A DNA stretch of 64,000 nucleotides from positions 6,931 through 70,930 of the forward strand of contig CAZSLI010000013.1 in assembly GCA_964607705.1 (NCBI GenBank). The letters are read 5' to 3'. The stretch comes from CAZSLI01 sp964607705. GTDB taxonomy: Bacteria > Actinomycetota > Coriobacteriia > Anaerosomatales > PHET01. Made by a program: the position numbers and the translations under genes. The notes beneath the pieces were generated by a model that was given only the letters and a program-made list of their open reading frames with translations, had not been told where the DNA came from and made no database searches. Shown piece after piece: positions 1-8,007 of this stretch (position 1 is its first letter; each line of letters starts with the position of its first letter).

Positions 1-2
1 AC

Positions 3-362
3 CTGATGGCGGCGATCTTCGACGAGTACGGGCGGGTGCTGGCCGCTCACCCGCACCTCGTGCCGCTCGCGGGTCGCCGAGTGGAGACGGATCCGGACAG
101 TGGACTTGTCTTCCTGACGCAGCTGGGCTTCAGCGACGACGATGCGGTCGAGTTGTGGCAATCGATGATCGCCTGCACAGTCGGCTTCGCCCTTTTCGAC
201 TCCGCCTACGCCGAGAGCGACACCTCGGACCTGCCGGATCGGTTGGCTGCACGCATGGCGCAGTGGCGCGACGAGACCCGTTCGAAGACCCTTCGTTTCA
301 TCATCGATTCCTACGATCGGTCGCGAGGCGAGGCGGAGTCCGACACAAACGTTCCTGCTTGA
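3..362 (+). CDS. TetR-family regulator, C-terminal ligand-binding part (5' end outside window)
   Basis: The open frame runs in from the left edge, so the ATG at 6 need not be the start. The roughly 118 visible residues have no helix-turn-helix. They look like the all-helical C-terminal effector-binding half of a TetR-type repressor: alternating amphipathic helices, a segment beginning LWQSMIACTVGFALFD, and an end in an Arg/Glu-rich helix. The DNA-binding N-terminus would lie upstream. It is followed 61 bp later by a co-directional Na+/H+ antiporter, with an inverted repeat between them, so it may repress that gene (inference). The family call rests on overall helical pattern and size rather than an invariant motif. 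Confidence 0.6.
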   Translation: MMAAIFDEYGRVLAAHPHLVPLAGRRVETDPDSGLVFLTQLGFSDDDAVELWQSMIACTVGFALFDSAYAESDTSDLPDRLAARMAQWRDETRSKTLRFIIDSYDRSRGEAESDTNVPA

Positions 363-389
363 TGCGGCGACACCACCGCGAAGACGTTC

Positions 390-402
390 TAGACTCGGTC
401 TA
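390..402. promoter_or_regulatory. Inverted repeat TAGAC-N3-GTCTA between TetR-like gene and antiporter
   Basis: A perfect 5-bp inverted repeat with a 3-bp centre lies 22 bp upstream of the antiporter start. Size and position fit a repressor operator for the adjacent TetR-like regulator. The repeat is short and could be chance. Confidence 0.3.
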
Positions 403-423
403 ACGAGTATCGAGGGGGTCTCG

Positions 424-1719
424 GTGGAAAGCCTGTCGACACTGATCGCTGCCATGGCGCTGTTCGGGTACGCGGTGCTGGCTCGGCGGCTCGACCGCTG
501 GTGGATCAGCATGCCCATGGCGATGGTGGGCGTGGGGCTACTGATAGGCCCCTTGGGGCTGGGTCTTGTCGAGACGGCGCTTGGAGCTCACGAGATCAAG
601 ACCCTCGCCGAGCTGACGCTGGCGCTGATGCTGTTCCATGACGCGGTGCGTATCGATCTGCGTTCGTTGCGGCAGGGCCGCGCTGTTCCGCTGCGGCTCC
701 TCGGCATCGGGTTGCCGGTCATGATCGTGCTCGGGACCGGAGTCGCCTACGTGCTGTTCCCCGAGTTGGGGCTGGTCGGTGCTGCGCTCGTCGCGACGAT
801 GCTCGCGCCTACCGATGCGGCGCTGGGTGCGGCGGTCGTGTCCGACGAGCGGGTCCCCGTGCAGATCCGCCAGGGACTCAACGTCGAGAGCGGGCTGAAC
901 GACGGTCTGTCCGTGCCCATCTTCCTGGTGCTGCTGAGCATGCTGTCCGACCCCGAGAGCATCAAGCAGGGCGCGTTGCTCACCGAGCTCGTTCGGCAGA
1001 TCGGCTTCGGCATCGTCAGCGGTGTGCTTATCGGTGGAGTAGGCGGCGTGCTCATGCGGCTCGCGGCGTCGCGCAACCTCGACGACCCGTTCTGGCGACG
1101 CATCGCGACGGCAGGCGTGGCCGTGGGCTGCTTCGTCGGCGCGGCGGTCCTCGGCGGGAGCGGTTTCATCGGCGCGTTCGTGGGCGGCATCGCCTTCGGG
1201 TTCACTTCTCGGATGCGCTCGCCCGAGGACAACATCGTCACCGAGTACGTCGGCTCCCTGTTCGACGCGCTCAGCTTCATGGTCTTCGGCGCGGTGCTGC
1301 TTCCCTACGTGCTCAAGGACTTCAGCGGACGCGTGATCGCCTACGCGGTGCTGAGTCTCGTTGGCATCCGCATGATCTCCGTAGTCATCGCGATGGTGAG
1401 GAGCAAGGCGAGTTGGCCGACCCTCGCGTTCATGGGTTGGTTCGGGCCGCGGGGCCTTGCCACCCTCGTCTTCGCGGTGCTGGTGTTCGACGAGCAGATC
1501 GCGCAAGGCGAGCTCGTCGTGGCGGTCGCTGCCGCCGGGATCACGCTGAGCGTCATCGCGCACGGGTTCTCGGCGCCACCCCTTGTGCAGCTCTACTCCG
1601 ATTGGTGGCACCGGCAGTCCGAGGCAGGTGTGGCGGCAATGGAGACCACGCCCGTGCATGACAACCCGACAGGCATCGGAGCAGCATCGCGGTCATCACG
1701 CCTGCGGCGTTCGACCTGA
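424..1719 (+). CDS. Na+/H+ antiporter, CPA1/NhaP-type
   Basis: The 431-residue polytopic membrane protein exchanges Na+ (or K+) for protons across the cytoplasmic membrane. About 12 hydrophobic segments fill residues 1-390. The family signature ESGLNDGLSVPIF (about residues 156-168) carries the Asn-Asp pair of the CPA1 ion-binding site, and FMGWFGPRGLATLVFAVL (about 337-354) is the conserved Arg-containing helix. The C-terminal tail is short and Arg/Ser-rich, without a TrkA-C domain. The GTG start is chosen because GAGGGGG precedes it at good spacing. Upstream is the TetR-like gene; a 210-bp spacer follows. Confidence 0.9.
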   Translation: MESLSTLIAAMALFGYAVLARRLDRWWISMPMAMVGVGLLIGPLGLGLVETALGAHEIKTLAELTLALMLFHDAVRIDLRSLRQGRAVPLRLLGIGLPVMIVLGTGVAYVLFPELGLVGAALVATMLAPTDAALGAAVVSDERVPVQIRQGLNVESGLNDGLSVPIFLVLLSMLSDPESIKQGALLTELVRQIGFGIVSGVLIGGVGGVLMRLAASRNLDDPFWRRIATAGVAVGCFVGAAVLGGSGFIGAFVGGIAFGFTSRMRSPEDNIVTEYVGSLFDALSFMVFGAVLLPYVLKDFSGRVIAYAVLSLVGIRMISVVIAMVRSKASWPTLAFMGWFGPRGLATLVFAVLVFDEQIAQGELVVAVAAAGITLSVIAHGFSAPPLVQLYSDWWHRQSEAGVAAMETTPVHDNPTGIGAASRSSRLRRST

Positions 1720-1799
1720 GCGCCGCGCACGTAGCTTCCTAGGCGAATACTGCAAGGCGGCGCGCCGGGAAGCCGTTTTGCGGGGACATAGTCGCCAGC

Positions 1800-1934
1800 A
1801 TGTGTACATCAGCCGACATAGCGGGCGTTCAAACGGAGCACGTCACGCCCCAGGCTGTCAGCGGCCACCTCAACGACGACGCCGCGCCGGCAGCACTCTC
1901 GCCGGAGGCGCCGCGCGCCGGGATTCCGTCATGA
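1800..1934 (+). CDS. Possible 44-aa small ORF coupled to the next gene
   Basis: An ATG-started frame of 44 codons whose TGA overlaps the ATG of the downstream ATPase gene in an ATGA junction, the classic arrangement for translational coupling. The predicted peptide is Ala/Pro-rich with no recognisable domain, and no strong ribosome-binding site precedes it. It may be a translated leader or a chance frame. Confidence 0.25.
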   Translation: MCTSADIAGVQTEHVTPQAVSGHLNDDAAPAALSPEAPRAGIPS

Positions 1935-2782
1935 GATCGGCACTCGCAGGAGGGGGACCCGCCGCCTCCGAGGTGACCGGCCGGCGCCGACCTCTCCAAG
2001 CGGCGTCGCTGCTCACGGCCGGCTACGCGGCGACTGCTGTCACGTGGCTGGTGGTCTCCGGTGCGCTGCTGTGGAACGAGATCGTCAGGAACGCGGCGGC
2101 CACAGTCATCGTGATCGCCAACGGGACTTTGTTCGTCATCTTCACCTCGGTGGTGCTGTTCTCGGTCATATATCGCTATCTCAAGCGGCTCGAAGAATCC
2201 GAGGCCCGCTTCGTTAACGCGCAGTTGGAACTCCGACAGAAGGACCTCGCTGTGAGGCAGGGTTACGTCGACGTACTCGACGCCGTGACCGGCGGGAAGC
2301 TGATCCTCGTGACTGACGACGAGTTGAGGGATGCGATCGGGGAAGTGGTCTTGGCGCCTCGGCGGCTGGACGAGGCCAAGGAGTTGTCTTCGGTCAGGCA
2401 GACCGTGGCTGACAGCCTATCCGAGTACGAGTTCACCGACCGAGATACCGTGTTGCTCGCTGTGAGCGAAGCCCTGACCAACGCCGTCAAGCACGGCGGG
2501 CGAGCGGAGTATGCGATCTACCAGTCGGGATCGTGCGTGCAGGTCGTCGTTCGTGACTATGGGCATGGCATCGACTTCCGAGAACTCCCCAAGGCGACGC
2601 TCATACAGGGATTCTCGACCACCAGCACCATGGGACTCGGCTTCACGATCATGCTCGAGGTGAGCGACCGCGTCCTCCTGACCACCGGCACGACGGGCAC
2701 CGTCGTGGTGCTCGAATTCGAGGCGCTGAGGGCCGCGCGACGCGAGTCGATGAGGTCACTTGCGGAGATTCTTCACGTGTAA
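1931..2782 (+). CDS. Membrane-anchored GHKL ATPase (RsbW/anti-sigma-kinase-like), copy 1
   Basis: From the ATG at 1931 the protein has 283 residues: two transmembrane helices (about 25-47 and 55-80), a short coiled coil, a conserved linker (RQGYVDVLDAVTGGKLIL) and a C-terminal GHKL ATPase fold. ATP-site boxes are visible: N-box SEALTNAVKHGG, G1 DYGHGIDF and G2 STMGLGFTI. There is no HisKA dimerisation helix and no evident phospho-acceptor His, so it resembles RsbW-type serine kinases/anti-sigma factors (HATPase_c_2) more than a two-component sensor. Its close paralogue lies at 4852-5709, beyond an ABC exporter on the opposite strand. Substrate and partner are unknown. Confidence 0.75.
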   Translation: MRSALAGGGPAASEVTGRRRPLQAASLLTAGYAATAVTWLVVSGALLWNEIVRNAAATVIVIANGTLFVIFTSVVLFSVIYRYLKRLEESEARFVNAQLELRQKDLAVRQGYVDVLDAVTGGKLILVTDDELRDAIGEVVLAPRRLDEAKELSSVRQTVADSLSEYEFTDRDTVLLAVSEALTNAVKHGGRAEYAIYQSGSCVQVVVRDYGHGIDFRELPKATLIQGFSTTSTMGLGFTIMLEVSDRVLLTTGTTGTVVVLEFEALRAARRESMRSLAEILHV

Positions 2783-2853
2783 CGTTCACGCGACACATCG
2801 CCCACATGGGTCCCCGTGCACGGTTCCGGTACGACGTGCTCGCGGGACCGCTA

Positions 2854-3660
2854 CTACAGGAACGACGCGACGACTCGCTCGCGGTCGAACGTCGTGATGA
2901 TCCAGCGCATCATCACCACGTCGACGATCGCCAGCACCACACCCATCACGGCGAACGCGCCTGGCCCCGCGATCATCACGCCGGACGCCTGCCCTACTAC
3001 GAGCAGGATCGCCGGAAGCACGCAGAGCCCGGCTATCGAGTTGGCTTCCTGGTACGTGTTCACGCGCGCGGATACCCATACCACCAGCGTCGTCACGAAC
3101 AGGGCGACCGTCGGAACGACCAGCACCATCAACATCCACCAGTTGAGGGTGGGGAAGTACAACGTGCCCACCAGCGGCGTGCCGAGGACGATGACGAGCA
3201 CCGTGTAGACAGCGAAGCAAATCCACGAGAACACGACCGCCGGGATCACCGCGCCGACGATCTTGCCCACGACGAGCTCGCTGTCGCTCACCGGCGTGTA
3301 CAAGACCCCTTCGAGCGTGTGACGCTCCTTCTCTCCTGCGAAGCTGTTGGCAGCAAGGATCGTCGCCATCATCGTCGGAATGATCAGGAAGAAGCCGGCG
3401 AAGAGGTAGACGGTCGACACATACGCCGCCTTACCTTGCACGGTCAGGTGCGCCATCGCGGGAAAGACCGACGACGGTATCCGGGCGAACAGCTCGGCGG
3501 CGTCGGTGGGGTTCATGTAGCGCAGGCCGATCAACAGCCCCACTGGATACACGACCACGAAGATGAGCGGCACGATCATCATCGGCAGCAGCACCTGGCT
3601 TGTCGCTGAGCTCTCGCGCAGATCCTTCGACGCGATGGTCCAGATGACGTTCGATCTCAT
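2854..3660 (-). CDS. ABC-2 type exporter permease (NatB-like)
   Basis: A 268-residue membrane subunit with six predicted hydrophobic spans. It starts with a short cytoplasmic helix (IASKDLRE) typical of ABC-2 permeases. The stretch SFAGEKERHTLEGVLYTPVS (about residues 125-144) is the conserved cytoplasmic coupling loop of the NatB/YhaP-type subfamily. Its start overlaps the stop of the ATP-binding gene by 4 bp, so the two form one exporter operon. The substrate is not evident. The flanking membrane ATPases on the other strand may sense or control it (inference). Confidence 0.85.
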   Translation of the reverse strand: MRSNVIWTIASKDLRESSATSQVLLPMMIVPLIFVVVYPVGLLIGLRYMNPTDAAELFARIPSSVFPAMAHLTVQGKAAYVSTVYLFAGFFLIIPTMMATILAANSFAGEKERHTLEGVLYTPVSDSELVVGKIVGAVIPAVVFSWICFAVYTVLVIVLGTPLVGTLYFPTLNWWMLMVLVVPTVALFVTTLVVWVSARVNTYQEANSIAGLCVLPAILLVVGQASGVMIAGPGAFAVMGVVLAIVDVVMMRWIITTFDRERVVASFL

Positions 3661-4646
3661 CGGGACTCCACCTCCTCGGCGGCAACCTCGGTTTCGTGGA
3701 TGAGCCGCAGGTACGCCTCCTCGAGCGTGGGGGGCTCTTCGGCGATGCCGAGGAGATCGACCGGCATCGCAGCGACCTGGCGGACGACGGACGGGATGAC
3801 CTGCCGCGAAGCGACCTCCACCTCGGCGCCTACGTTCGCAGCGACCACGTTCCCGACCCCCTCGAGTGCGGCGATCGACTGGAGGTCGATCTGGGCGCCC
3901 TCGGCGACGGTGACTCGCACGCGCAGCTCAGGCACGATTGCGCGGGCGACGTCTGCGGGCGCACCCTGCGCGATGACCCGTCCGCCCGTGAGTACGCCGA
4001 CTTTGGTGCACACCGACTCCATCTCCTCGAGCCGGTGTGACGTGATGAAGAAGCTGCGTCCCAGCTCTCGCGAGACCTCTTTGATGTAGCTCATGAGCTC
4101 GTGGGCCGCTTCTGGGTCCAGCCCCGCGGTGGGTTCGTCGAGGAAGACGATCTCGGGGTCTGCGACCAGCGCCCGGGCGATGAGCACCTTCTGCTTCATG
4201 CCCTTCGAATACGCACCCACCTTCTCGGACTGCCGCTCTCCGAGGCCGAAGCGCTCGAGCAGCGACCGCGCCGCGGCGTCCGCCTCGTGGCCCGACATGC
4301 CGTACAGTCGGCCGAAGTAGGTGATGTTATCGAGTGCGGTCAGGCGCTCGTAGAGCGCAGTGTCGGTCTGGACTCCCACGCGGGGCCTCAGTTCGGCGAT
4401 CTGTTGCGGAAGATCGCAGCCGAGGACCCTCAGCCGCTCGGCCCTGTCGGGCCTGAGCACGCCGGTGAGGATACGCACCGTCGTCGTCTTCCCGGCGCCG
4501 TTCGGCCCCAGCAGGCCGAACACGCCGCCCGGCTCGAGCGTCAGTTCCATGTCCCTGAGAGCCTGCGTCTCCCCGAATGAGCGCGCGAGGCCGGCGACGT
4601 CGATGGCGAGGTCGGTCGCTGTGCGGTCCGTAGCAGCGTCTGACAC
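3657..4646 (-). CDS. ABC exporter ATP-binding protein
   Basis: 329 residues from a GTG preceded by a run of six G; longer upstream extensions lack a ribosome-binding site. Walker A GPNGAGKTTT, signature YSKGMKQK (S-x-G-M, a common variant) and Walker B IVFLDEPT are all visible. The C-terminal ~100 residues form the extra domain usual in drug/lipid or Na+ exporter ATPases (NatA/CcmA class). It energises the permease encoded immediately downstream with 4-bp overlap. A 205-bp spacer separates it from the divergently transcribed ATPase copy 2. Confidence 0.9.
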   Translation of the reverse strand: MSDAATDRTATDLAIDVAGLARSFGETQALRDMELTLEPGGVFGLLGPNGAGKTTTVRILTGVLRPDRAERLRVLGCDLPQQIAELRPRVGVQTDTALYERLTALDNITYFGRLYGMSGHEADAAARSLLERFGLGERQSEKVGAYSKGMKQKVLIARALVADPEIVFLDEPTAGLDPEAAHELMSYIKEVSRELGRSFFITSHRLEEMESVCTKVGVLTGGRVIAQGAPADVARAIVPELRVRVTVAEGAQIDLQSIAALEGVGNVVAANVGAEVEVASRQVIPSVVRQVAAMPVDLLGIAEEPPTLEEAYLRLIHETEVAAEEVESR

Positions 4647-4851
4647 GAATCCCCCCGTGTTCTCTCGGCTGTTCCTCGGCAACGATACTCGAAAGGCGGC
4701 CTGCGCGCCGCCACCGTGCGCCGCGCCGCCGCCACGCGTCGGCGAGCGCTTGTGCGGGCGGCTGTCGCCGCGCGGAGTGGTACATAAGCAGTGTGCCTCG
4801 ACGGCGCGGGACCCTCCCGGGTCGCCGAGGACTTGAGGAGATGACGCGCGC

Positions 4852-5709
4852 GTGCGTGAGGACTTCGATCCCGCCAGAACCAGCCCGGAGTTGCCTCGGC
4901 GAGTGCGTCCCTTGCGCGACGCCTCCATGGCGGCCGGCGGCTATGCACTCGTCGCGGTGACGTGGATCGTGCTGTCGGACCTCTTCCTTGGCGATGGCGT
5001 CTCGACCCGGTTCATCGCCGCTGAGATGTCGAAGGGCGTCGCGTTCGTCGCCGTGACGGCTGCGGCCCTCTTCTGGATGACGTCCCGCTACCTCACGCGC
5101 TTGCGTGATTCTGAGGCCCGTTACGTTCTCGCCCAAGAGGACCTGCGTAGGAAGGATCTCGCGGTGAGGCAGGGCTACGTTGACGTCCTCGATGCGGTGA
5201 CGGGAGGCAAACTGATCCTGCTCACCGAGGACGAGCTCGCGGCGTCACTGGGCGACGTATTGCTGGAGCCACAACCACTCGGCGAGGCGAGCGGCCTATC
5301 GGCGGCGCGCAGACAGATCGCCGGCACGCTCTGTCAGTTCGAATTTACCGATCACGACGCGGTGATGCTCGCGGTGAGTGAGGCGCTCACCAACTCGCTC
5401 AAGCACGCCGGTTCCGCGGAGTACGAGATACGCCGAACCGACGACTACGCTCAGGTCGTCGTGCGTGACTCAGGGCCGGGCATCGACTTCCGGGCGCTGC
5501 CCAAGGCAACGCTCATCCAGGGCTTCTCGACAACCAACACCATGGGCATGGGGTTCACGATCATGCTGGAAGTGAGCGATCGAGTGCTTCTGACGACCGG
5601 CGCTGAGGGCACCACGGTCGCGCTCGAGCTCGCTATTGAGGGCACCACTTCTCGGCCCAGCCACCAACCGACTCCAGCACGGGTCCAAGCGCCAGCCCCT
5701 TCTCGGTGA
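4852..5709 (+). CDS. Membrane-anchored GHKL ATPase (RsbW-like), copy 2
   Basis: 285 residues from a GTG 12 bp after GAGGAG. Architecture matches copy 1 at 1931-2782: two transmembrane helices (about 28-50 and 62-82), the linker RKDLAVRQGYVDVLDAVTGG shared word for word, then N-box SEALTNSLKHAG, G1 DSGPGIDF and G2 NTMGMGFTI. No HisKA domain is seen. The tail (Pro/Ala-rich, about 20 residues) overlaps the 3' end of the convergent HxlR gene by 77 bp. The pair flanks an ABC exporter, suggesting duplication and a linked signalling role (inference). Confidence 0.75.
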   Translation: MREDFDPARTSPELPRRVRPLRDASMAAGGYALVAVTWIVLSDLFLGDGVSTRFIAAEMSKGVAFVAVTAAALFWMTSRYLTRLRDSEARYVLAQEDLRRKDLAVRQGYVDVLDAVTGGKLILLTEDELAASLGDVLLEPQPLGEASGLSAARRQIAGTLCQFEFTDHDAVMLAVSEALTNSLKHAGSAEYEIRRTDDYAQVVVRDSGPGIDFRALPKATLIQGFSTTNTMGMGFTIMLEVSDRVLLTTGAEGTTVALELAIEGTTSRPSHQPTPARVQAPAPSR

Positions 5710-5974
5710 GGCGATAGGCCACTTGGGGCGGGCGAGCGTCCGTGACCGTTCTGACGACGATCCCGTTGTCCTCGAGTTCCTTCAGCCGCTCGGTGAGGAG
5801 CCGGTCGCTGATGCCCGGAATGCCCTCACGAATCTCGCAGAAGCGCGTGGCACCCTGGAGCATCACGGTGATGATGGCCCCGGTCCATCGCTTGCCGATG
5901 AGTTCGATCGCGCTGTGAAAGACCGAGCACACGTGCAGGTCGAGTGGCTCATGGGGATGTTCGGCGCTTATCAT
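5633..5974 (-). CDS. HxlR-family transcriptional regulator
   Basis: 113 residues from ATG 5974 (AGTAGG six bases upstream); an ATG at 5992 is an alternative. The single MarR-like winged helix of the HxlR family is clear: Cys near the N-terminus (HVCSVFHSAIELIGKRWTG), then FCEIREGIPGISDRLLTERL as recognition helix and the wing with Arg/Pro. Such proteins often sense reactive electrophiles or oxidants through the N-terminal Cys. It is divergent from DoxX and pirin genes, the usual redox-stress targets, and probably binds the inverted repeats in the shared spacer. Confidence 0.88.
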   Translation of the reverse strand: MISAEHPHEPLDLHVCSVFHSAIELIGKRWTGAIITVMLQGATRFCEIREGIPGISDRLLTERLKELEDNGIVVRTVTDARPPQVAYRLTEKGLALGPVLESVGGWAEKWCPQ

Positions 5975-5983
5975 TGGTAACCT

Positions 5984-6040
5984 ACTTGACATCAGTAAGT
6001 GGACGGTATATCTTTCGGTTAGCACCTTACCAGAAGTAAG
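5984..6040 (+). promoter_or_regulatory. Promoter and operator of the DoxX/pirin unit, shared with hxlR
   Basis: TTGACA at 5986-5991 and TATCTT at 6009-6014 are 17 bp apart, a good sigma-70-type promoter firing toward DoxX. An inverted repeat CTTAC-CAGAA-GTAAG lies at 6026-6040, just downstream of the start point, and a second AGTAAGTG copy lies within the promoter spacer. Position and spacing suit HxlR repression (inference). Confidence 0.55.
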
Positions 6041-6099
6041 TGCTGTAAGCAAACACACGAGCGCGGTCGAAGCGACCGCGCAGAACCGGAGGAATCACC

Positions 6100-6507
6100 A
6101 TGACCGCATCTTTGGGACTTCTGCTCGTCAGGCTCGTCGTAGGGCTTACGTTCGCCGCACACGGCACCCAGAAGCTCTTCGGCTGGTTCGGCGGGTACGG
6201 CATCGAAGGCACGGGCGGGTTCTTCGAATCCATCGGCCTCAAGCCGGGCAAGCAGCTCGCTATCCTCGCGGGCGCAGGCGAGTTGCTGGCGGGCGTGCTG
6301 TTCGCGGCCGGTCTTCTCACGCCGCTCGCCGCGCTGGCCATGGTCGTCATCATGCTCGTCGCGATCAAGACGGTCACTGGGCAGAACGGCTACTGGATCA
6401 CGGCGAACGGCACTGAGTACTCCGTCGCGATCATCGTGGTCGCGCTCGGTATCGCACTCACGGGCCCCGGTGTCTATGCACTCGACACACTGATCCGGCT
6501 GACGTAG
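6100..6507 (+). CDS. DoxX family membrane protein
   Basis: 135 residues with four hydrophobic segments. The DoxX signature is clear near the N-terminus (LLLVRLVVGLTFAAHGTQKL, then FGWFGGYG) and in GAGELLAGVLFAAGLLTPLA. DoxX/YphA-type proteins sit in the inner membrane and are tied to thiol and oxidative-stress defence. Start ATG follows GGAGG. It is divergent from HxlR and followed 121 bp later by a pirin gene, a common stress-response trio. Confidence 0.92.
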   Translation: MTASLGLLLVRLVVGLTFAAHGTQKLFGWFGGYGIEGTGGFFESIGLKPGKQLAILAGAGELLAGVLFAAGLLTPLAALAMVVIMLVAIKTVTGQNGYWITANGTEYSVAIIVVALGIALTGPGVYALDTLIRLT

Positions 6508-6628
6508 ATCGGACCACTTGCCCTGCGCGCCCGTGTACGTTCGGGGTGAGAGGCGCACATATCTTTGAGGATCGACACGTCGGGTGCGCAGTGCTCAGCG
6601 CCTGCGCGCCCGACGACGGGAGGTTCAC

Positions 6629-7489
6629 ATGAGTACTCGGCAGGTGAAGATGGTCCGACCGAGCCGACCGACGCTCGAAGGCGCAGGGGTGCACCTCCGA
6701 CGAGCGTTCGGCTTCGGTGACGAGAAGCTGTTCGACCCGTTCCTCATGCTCGATGACTTCCGGGGTACCGACCGTGCGCAGTATGAGGCAGGGTTCCCAT
6801 GGCACCCGCACAGAGGGATCGAGACGATCACCTACGTGATCGAGGGCGAAGTGGAACACGGCGACTCTCTCGGCAACGAAGGCCGCATCCGCGGCGGAGA
6901 CGTCCAGTGGATGACCGCCGGCAGTGGCATCATCCACCAGGAGATGCCACACGGCGACTCGCGCGGTCACATGGGTGGTTTCCAACTGTGGGCGAACCTG
7001 CCCGCCGGCCGCAAGATGACCGAGCCGCGCTACTGCGGCATCGAGTCGCCCGAGATCCCGGTGCATGAAGCAGCAGGCGTCCATGTTCACGTGATCTGCG
7101 GGACGGTCGGTTCGGCTGTGGGCCCGGCCAAGGACATCGTTATAGAGCCTGAGTATCTTGACGTCTGTCTGGATGCAGACGCCGACTGGGAGCACCCGTC
7201 GCCCCTCGGCCACACGGTCTTCGCGTACCTGTTCGATGGCGCCGCTTCCTTCGGGGATGCCGAGGAGCCGGTCGCTGCGGATGCGGGGCTGCTGGTACTC
7301 CTCGGCGATGGCGAGTCGGTGCGGGTGAAGGCCGGTCGATCAGGCGCGCGGTTCCTGCTCGTGAGCGGAAAGCCGCTCGGGGAGCCCGTGGCGTGGCGAG
7401 GGCCGATCGTGATGAATACCCATGAGGAACTCGAGCAGGCGTGGCGTGACCTGGAGGACGGTACCTTCGTGAAGCATGTCGCCCGCTAG
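6629..7489 (+). CDS. Pirin family protein (bicupin)
   Basis: 286 residues from ATG 6629 (GGGAGG eight bases upstream). The N-terminal cupin carries the metal site HPHRGIETITYVIEGEVEHG with the downstream Glu/His (GSGIIHQEMPHGD). The C-terminal cupin is the usual divergent half. Bacterial pirins can act as quercetin 2,3-dioxygenases or redox co-regulators; which applies here cannot be read from sequence. It probably belongs to the HxlR-controlled unit with DoxX. Confidence 0.92.
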   Translation: MSTRQVKMVRPSRPTLEGAGVHLRRAFGFGDEKLFDPFLMLDDFRGTDRAQYEAGFPWHPHRGIETITYVIEGEVEHGDSLGNEGRIRGGDVQWMTAGSGIIHQEMPHGDSRGHMGGFQLWANLPAGRKMTEPRYCGIESPEIPVHEAAGVHVHVICGTVGSAVGPAKDIVIEPEYLDVCLDADADWEHPSPLGHTVFAYLFDGAASFGDAEEPVAADAGLLVLLGDGESVRVKAGRSGARFLLVSGKPLGEPVAWRGPIVMNTHEELEQAWRDLEDGTFVKHVAR

Positions 7490-7545
7490 CCGAGCGGTTA
7501 CGTTGCACTAGGCACTCAGTTGATTGTGTGTTAGAGTGCTTTGCG

Positions 7546-7639
7546 GTGAGCCAGTCGGGCTCACAAGTTTGCGACGTGACACCCCGCAATCTTGCGGTAC
7601 TAGTCACGTCGTTTTTGTTTTGCTCCGCGAAGTCGGAGC
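7546..7639 (+). promoter_or_regulatory. Structured 5' leader of the cold-shock gene (three consecutive hairpins)
   Basis: Three inverted repeats occur in series before the cold-shock start: GTGAGCC/GGCTCAC (7546-7564), the compound stem at 7572-7611, and GCTCCG/CGGAGC (7622-7639). Long structured leaders that refold at low temperature are known for cspA-type mRNAs, so this may be a thermosensor (inference). Confidence 0.45.
7572..7619 (+). terminator. Intrinsic-terminator-like hairpin with U-rich tail inside the cold-shock leader
   Basis: CGACGTGAC (7572-7580) pairs perfectly with GTCACGTCG (7603-7611). Inside the loop CCGCAA (7584-7589) pairs with TTGCGG (7592-7597). The stem is followed by GTTTTTGTTTTG. 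It could end the pirin transcript or act as an attenuator before the cold-shock gene. Confidence 0.6.
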
Positions 7640-7655
7640 GAGAGGATGGTTAGGT

Positions 7656-7859
7656 ATGGCTGAAGGAAAAGTGAAGTGGTTCAACCCGGACAAGGGCTAC
7701 GGTTTCATCGAGCGCGAGGATGGAGACGACCTGTTCGTCCACTTCTCTGAGATCCAGGGCGAGGGCTTCAAGACCCTCGACGAGGGTCAGGCTGTTAGCT
7801 TCACCGAGGCTACCGGCAACAACGGCAAGAAGCAGGCGACGCAGGTGCGCGCCATCTAG
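7656..7859 (+). CDS. Cold-shock domain protein
   Basis: 67 residues, the standard length of single-domain Csp. RNP1 (KGYGFIER) and RNP2 (DLFVHFSEI) are intact, with the usual start KVKWFNPDKGYGF. It is a cytoplasmic single-stranded nucleic-acid binder that melts mRNA structure in cold or growth transitions. The ATG is chosen by the universal N-terminus. The long hairpin-rich leader and the strong downstream terminator show that it is a monocistronic unit. Confidence 0.97.
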   Translation: MAEGKVKWFNPDKGYGFIEREDGDDLFVHFSEIQGEGFKTLDEGQAVSFTEATGNNGKKQATQVRAI

Positions 7860-7881
7860 ACTTCGCCGACGCGAATGTCTC

Positions 7882-7915
7882 AGGAGCCGGGTTCCCGAAA
7901 GGGTGCCCGGCTCCT
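7882..7915 (+). terminator. Rho-independent-type terminator after the cold-shock gene
   Basis: Perfect 10-bp stem AGGAGCCGGG/CCCGGCTCCT with a 14-base loop, followed by only a short T pair. It lies 23 bp after the stop codon. Confidence 0.65.
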
Positions 7916-8007
7916 TGCGTTGCGAGGCACCGCGTAGGACATCGCACCTGATTGTGGAAAGAAGAAGAGCTAGGAGTATGGAACGCGAACTGATTGGAGT
8001 TGCCGTC

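Noticed and set aside
538..1659. Long minus-strand open frame (373 codons) opposite the antiporter
   Set aside because: His/Arg/Asp-rich composition typical of antisense frames in high-GC DNA; the plus strand encodes a clear CPA1 antiporter.
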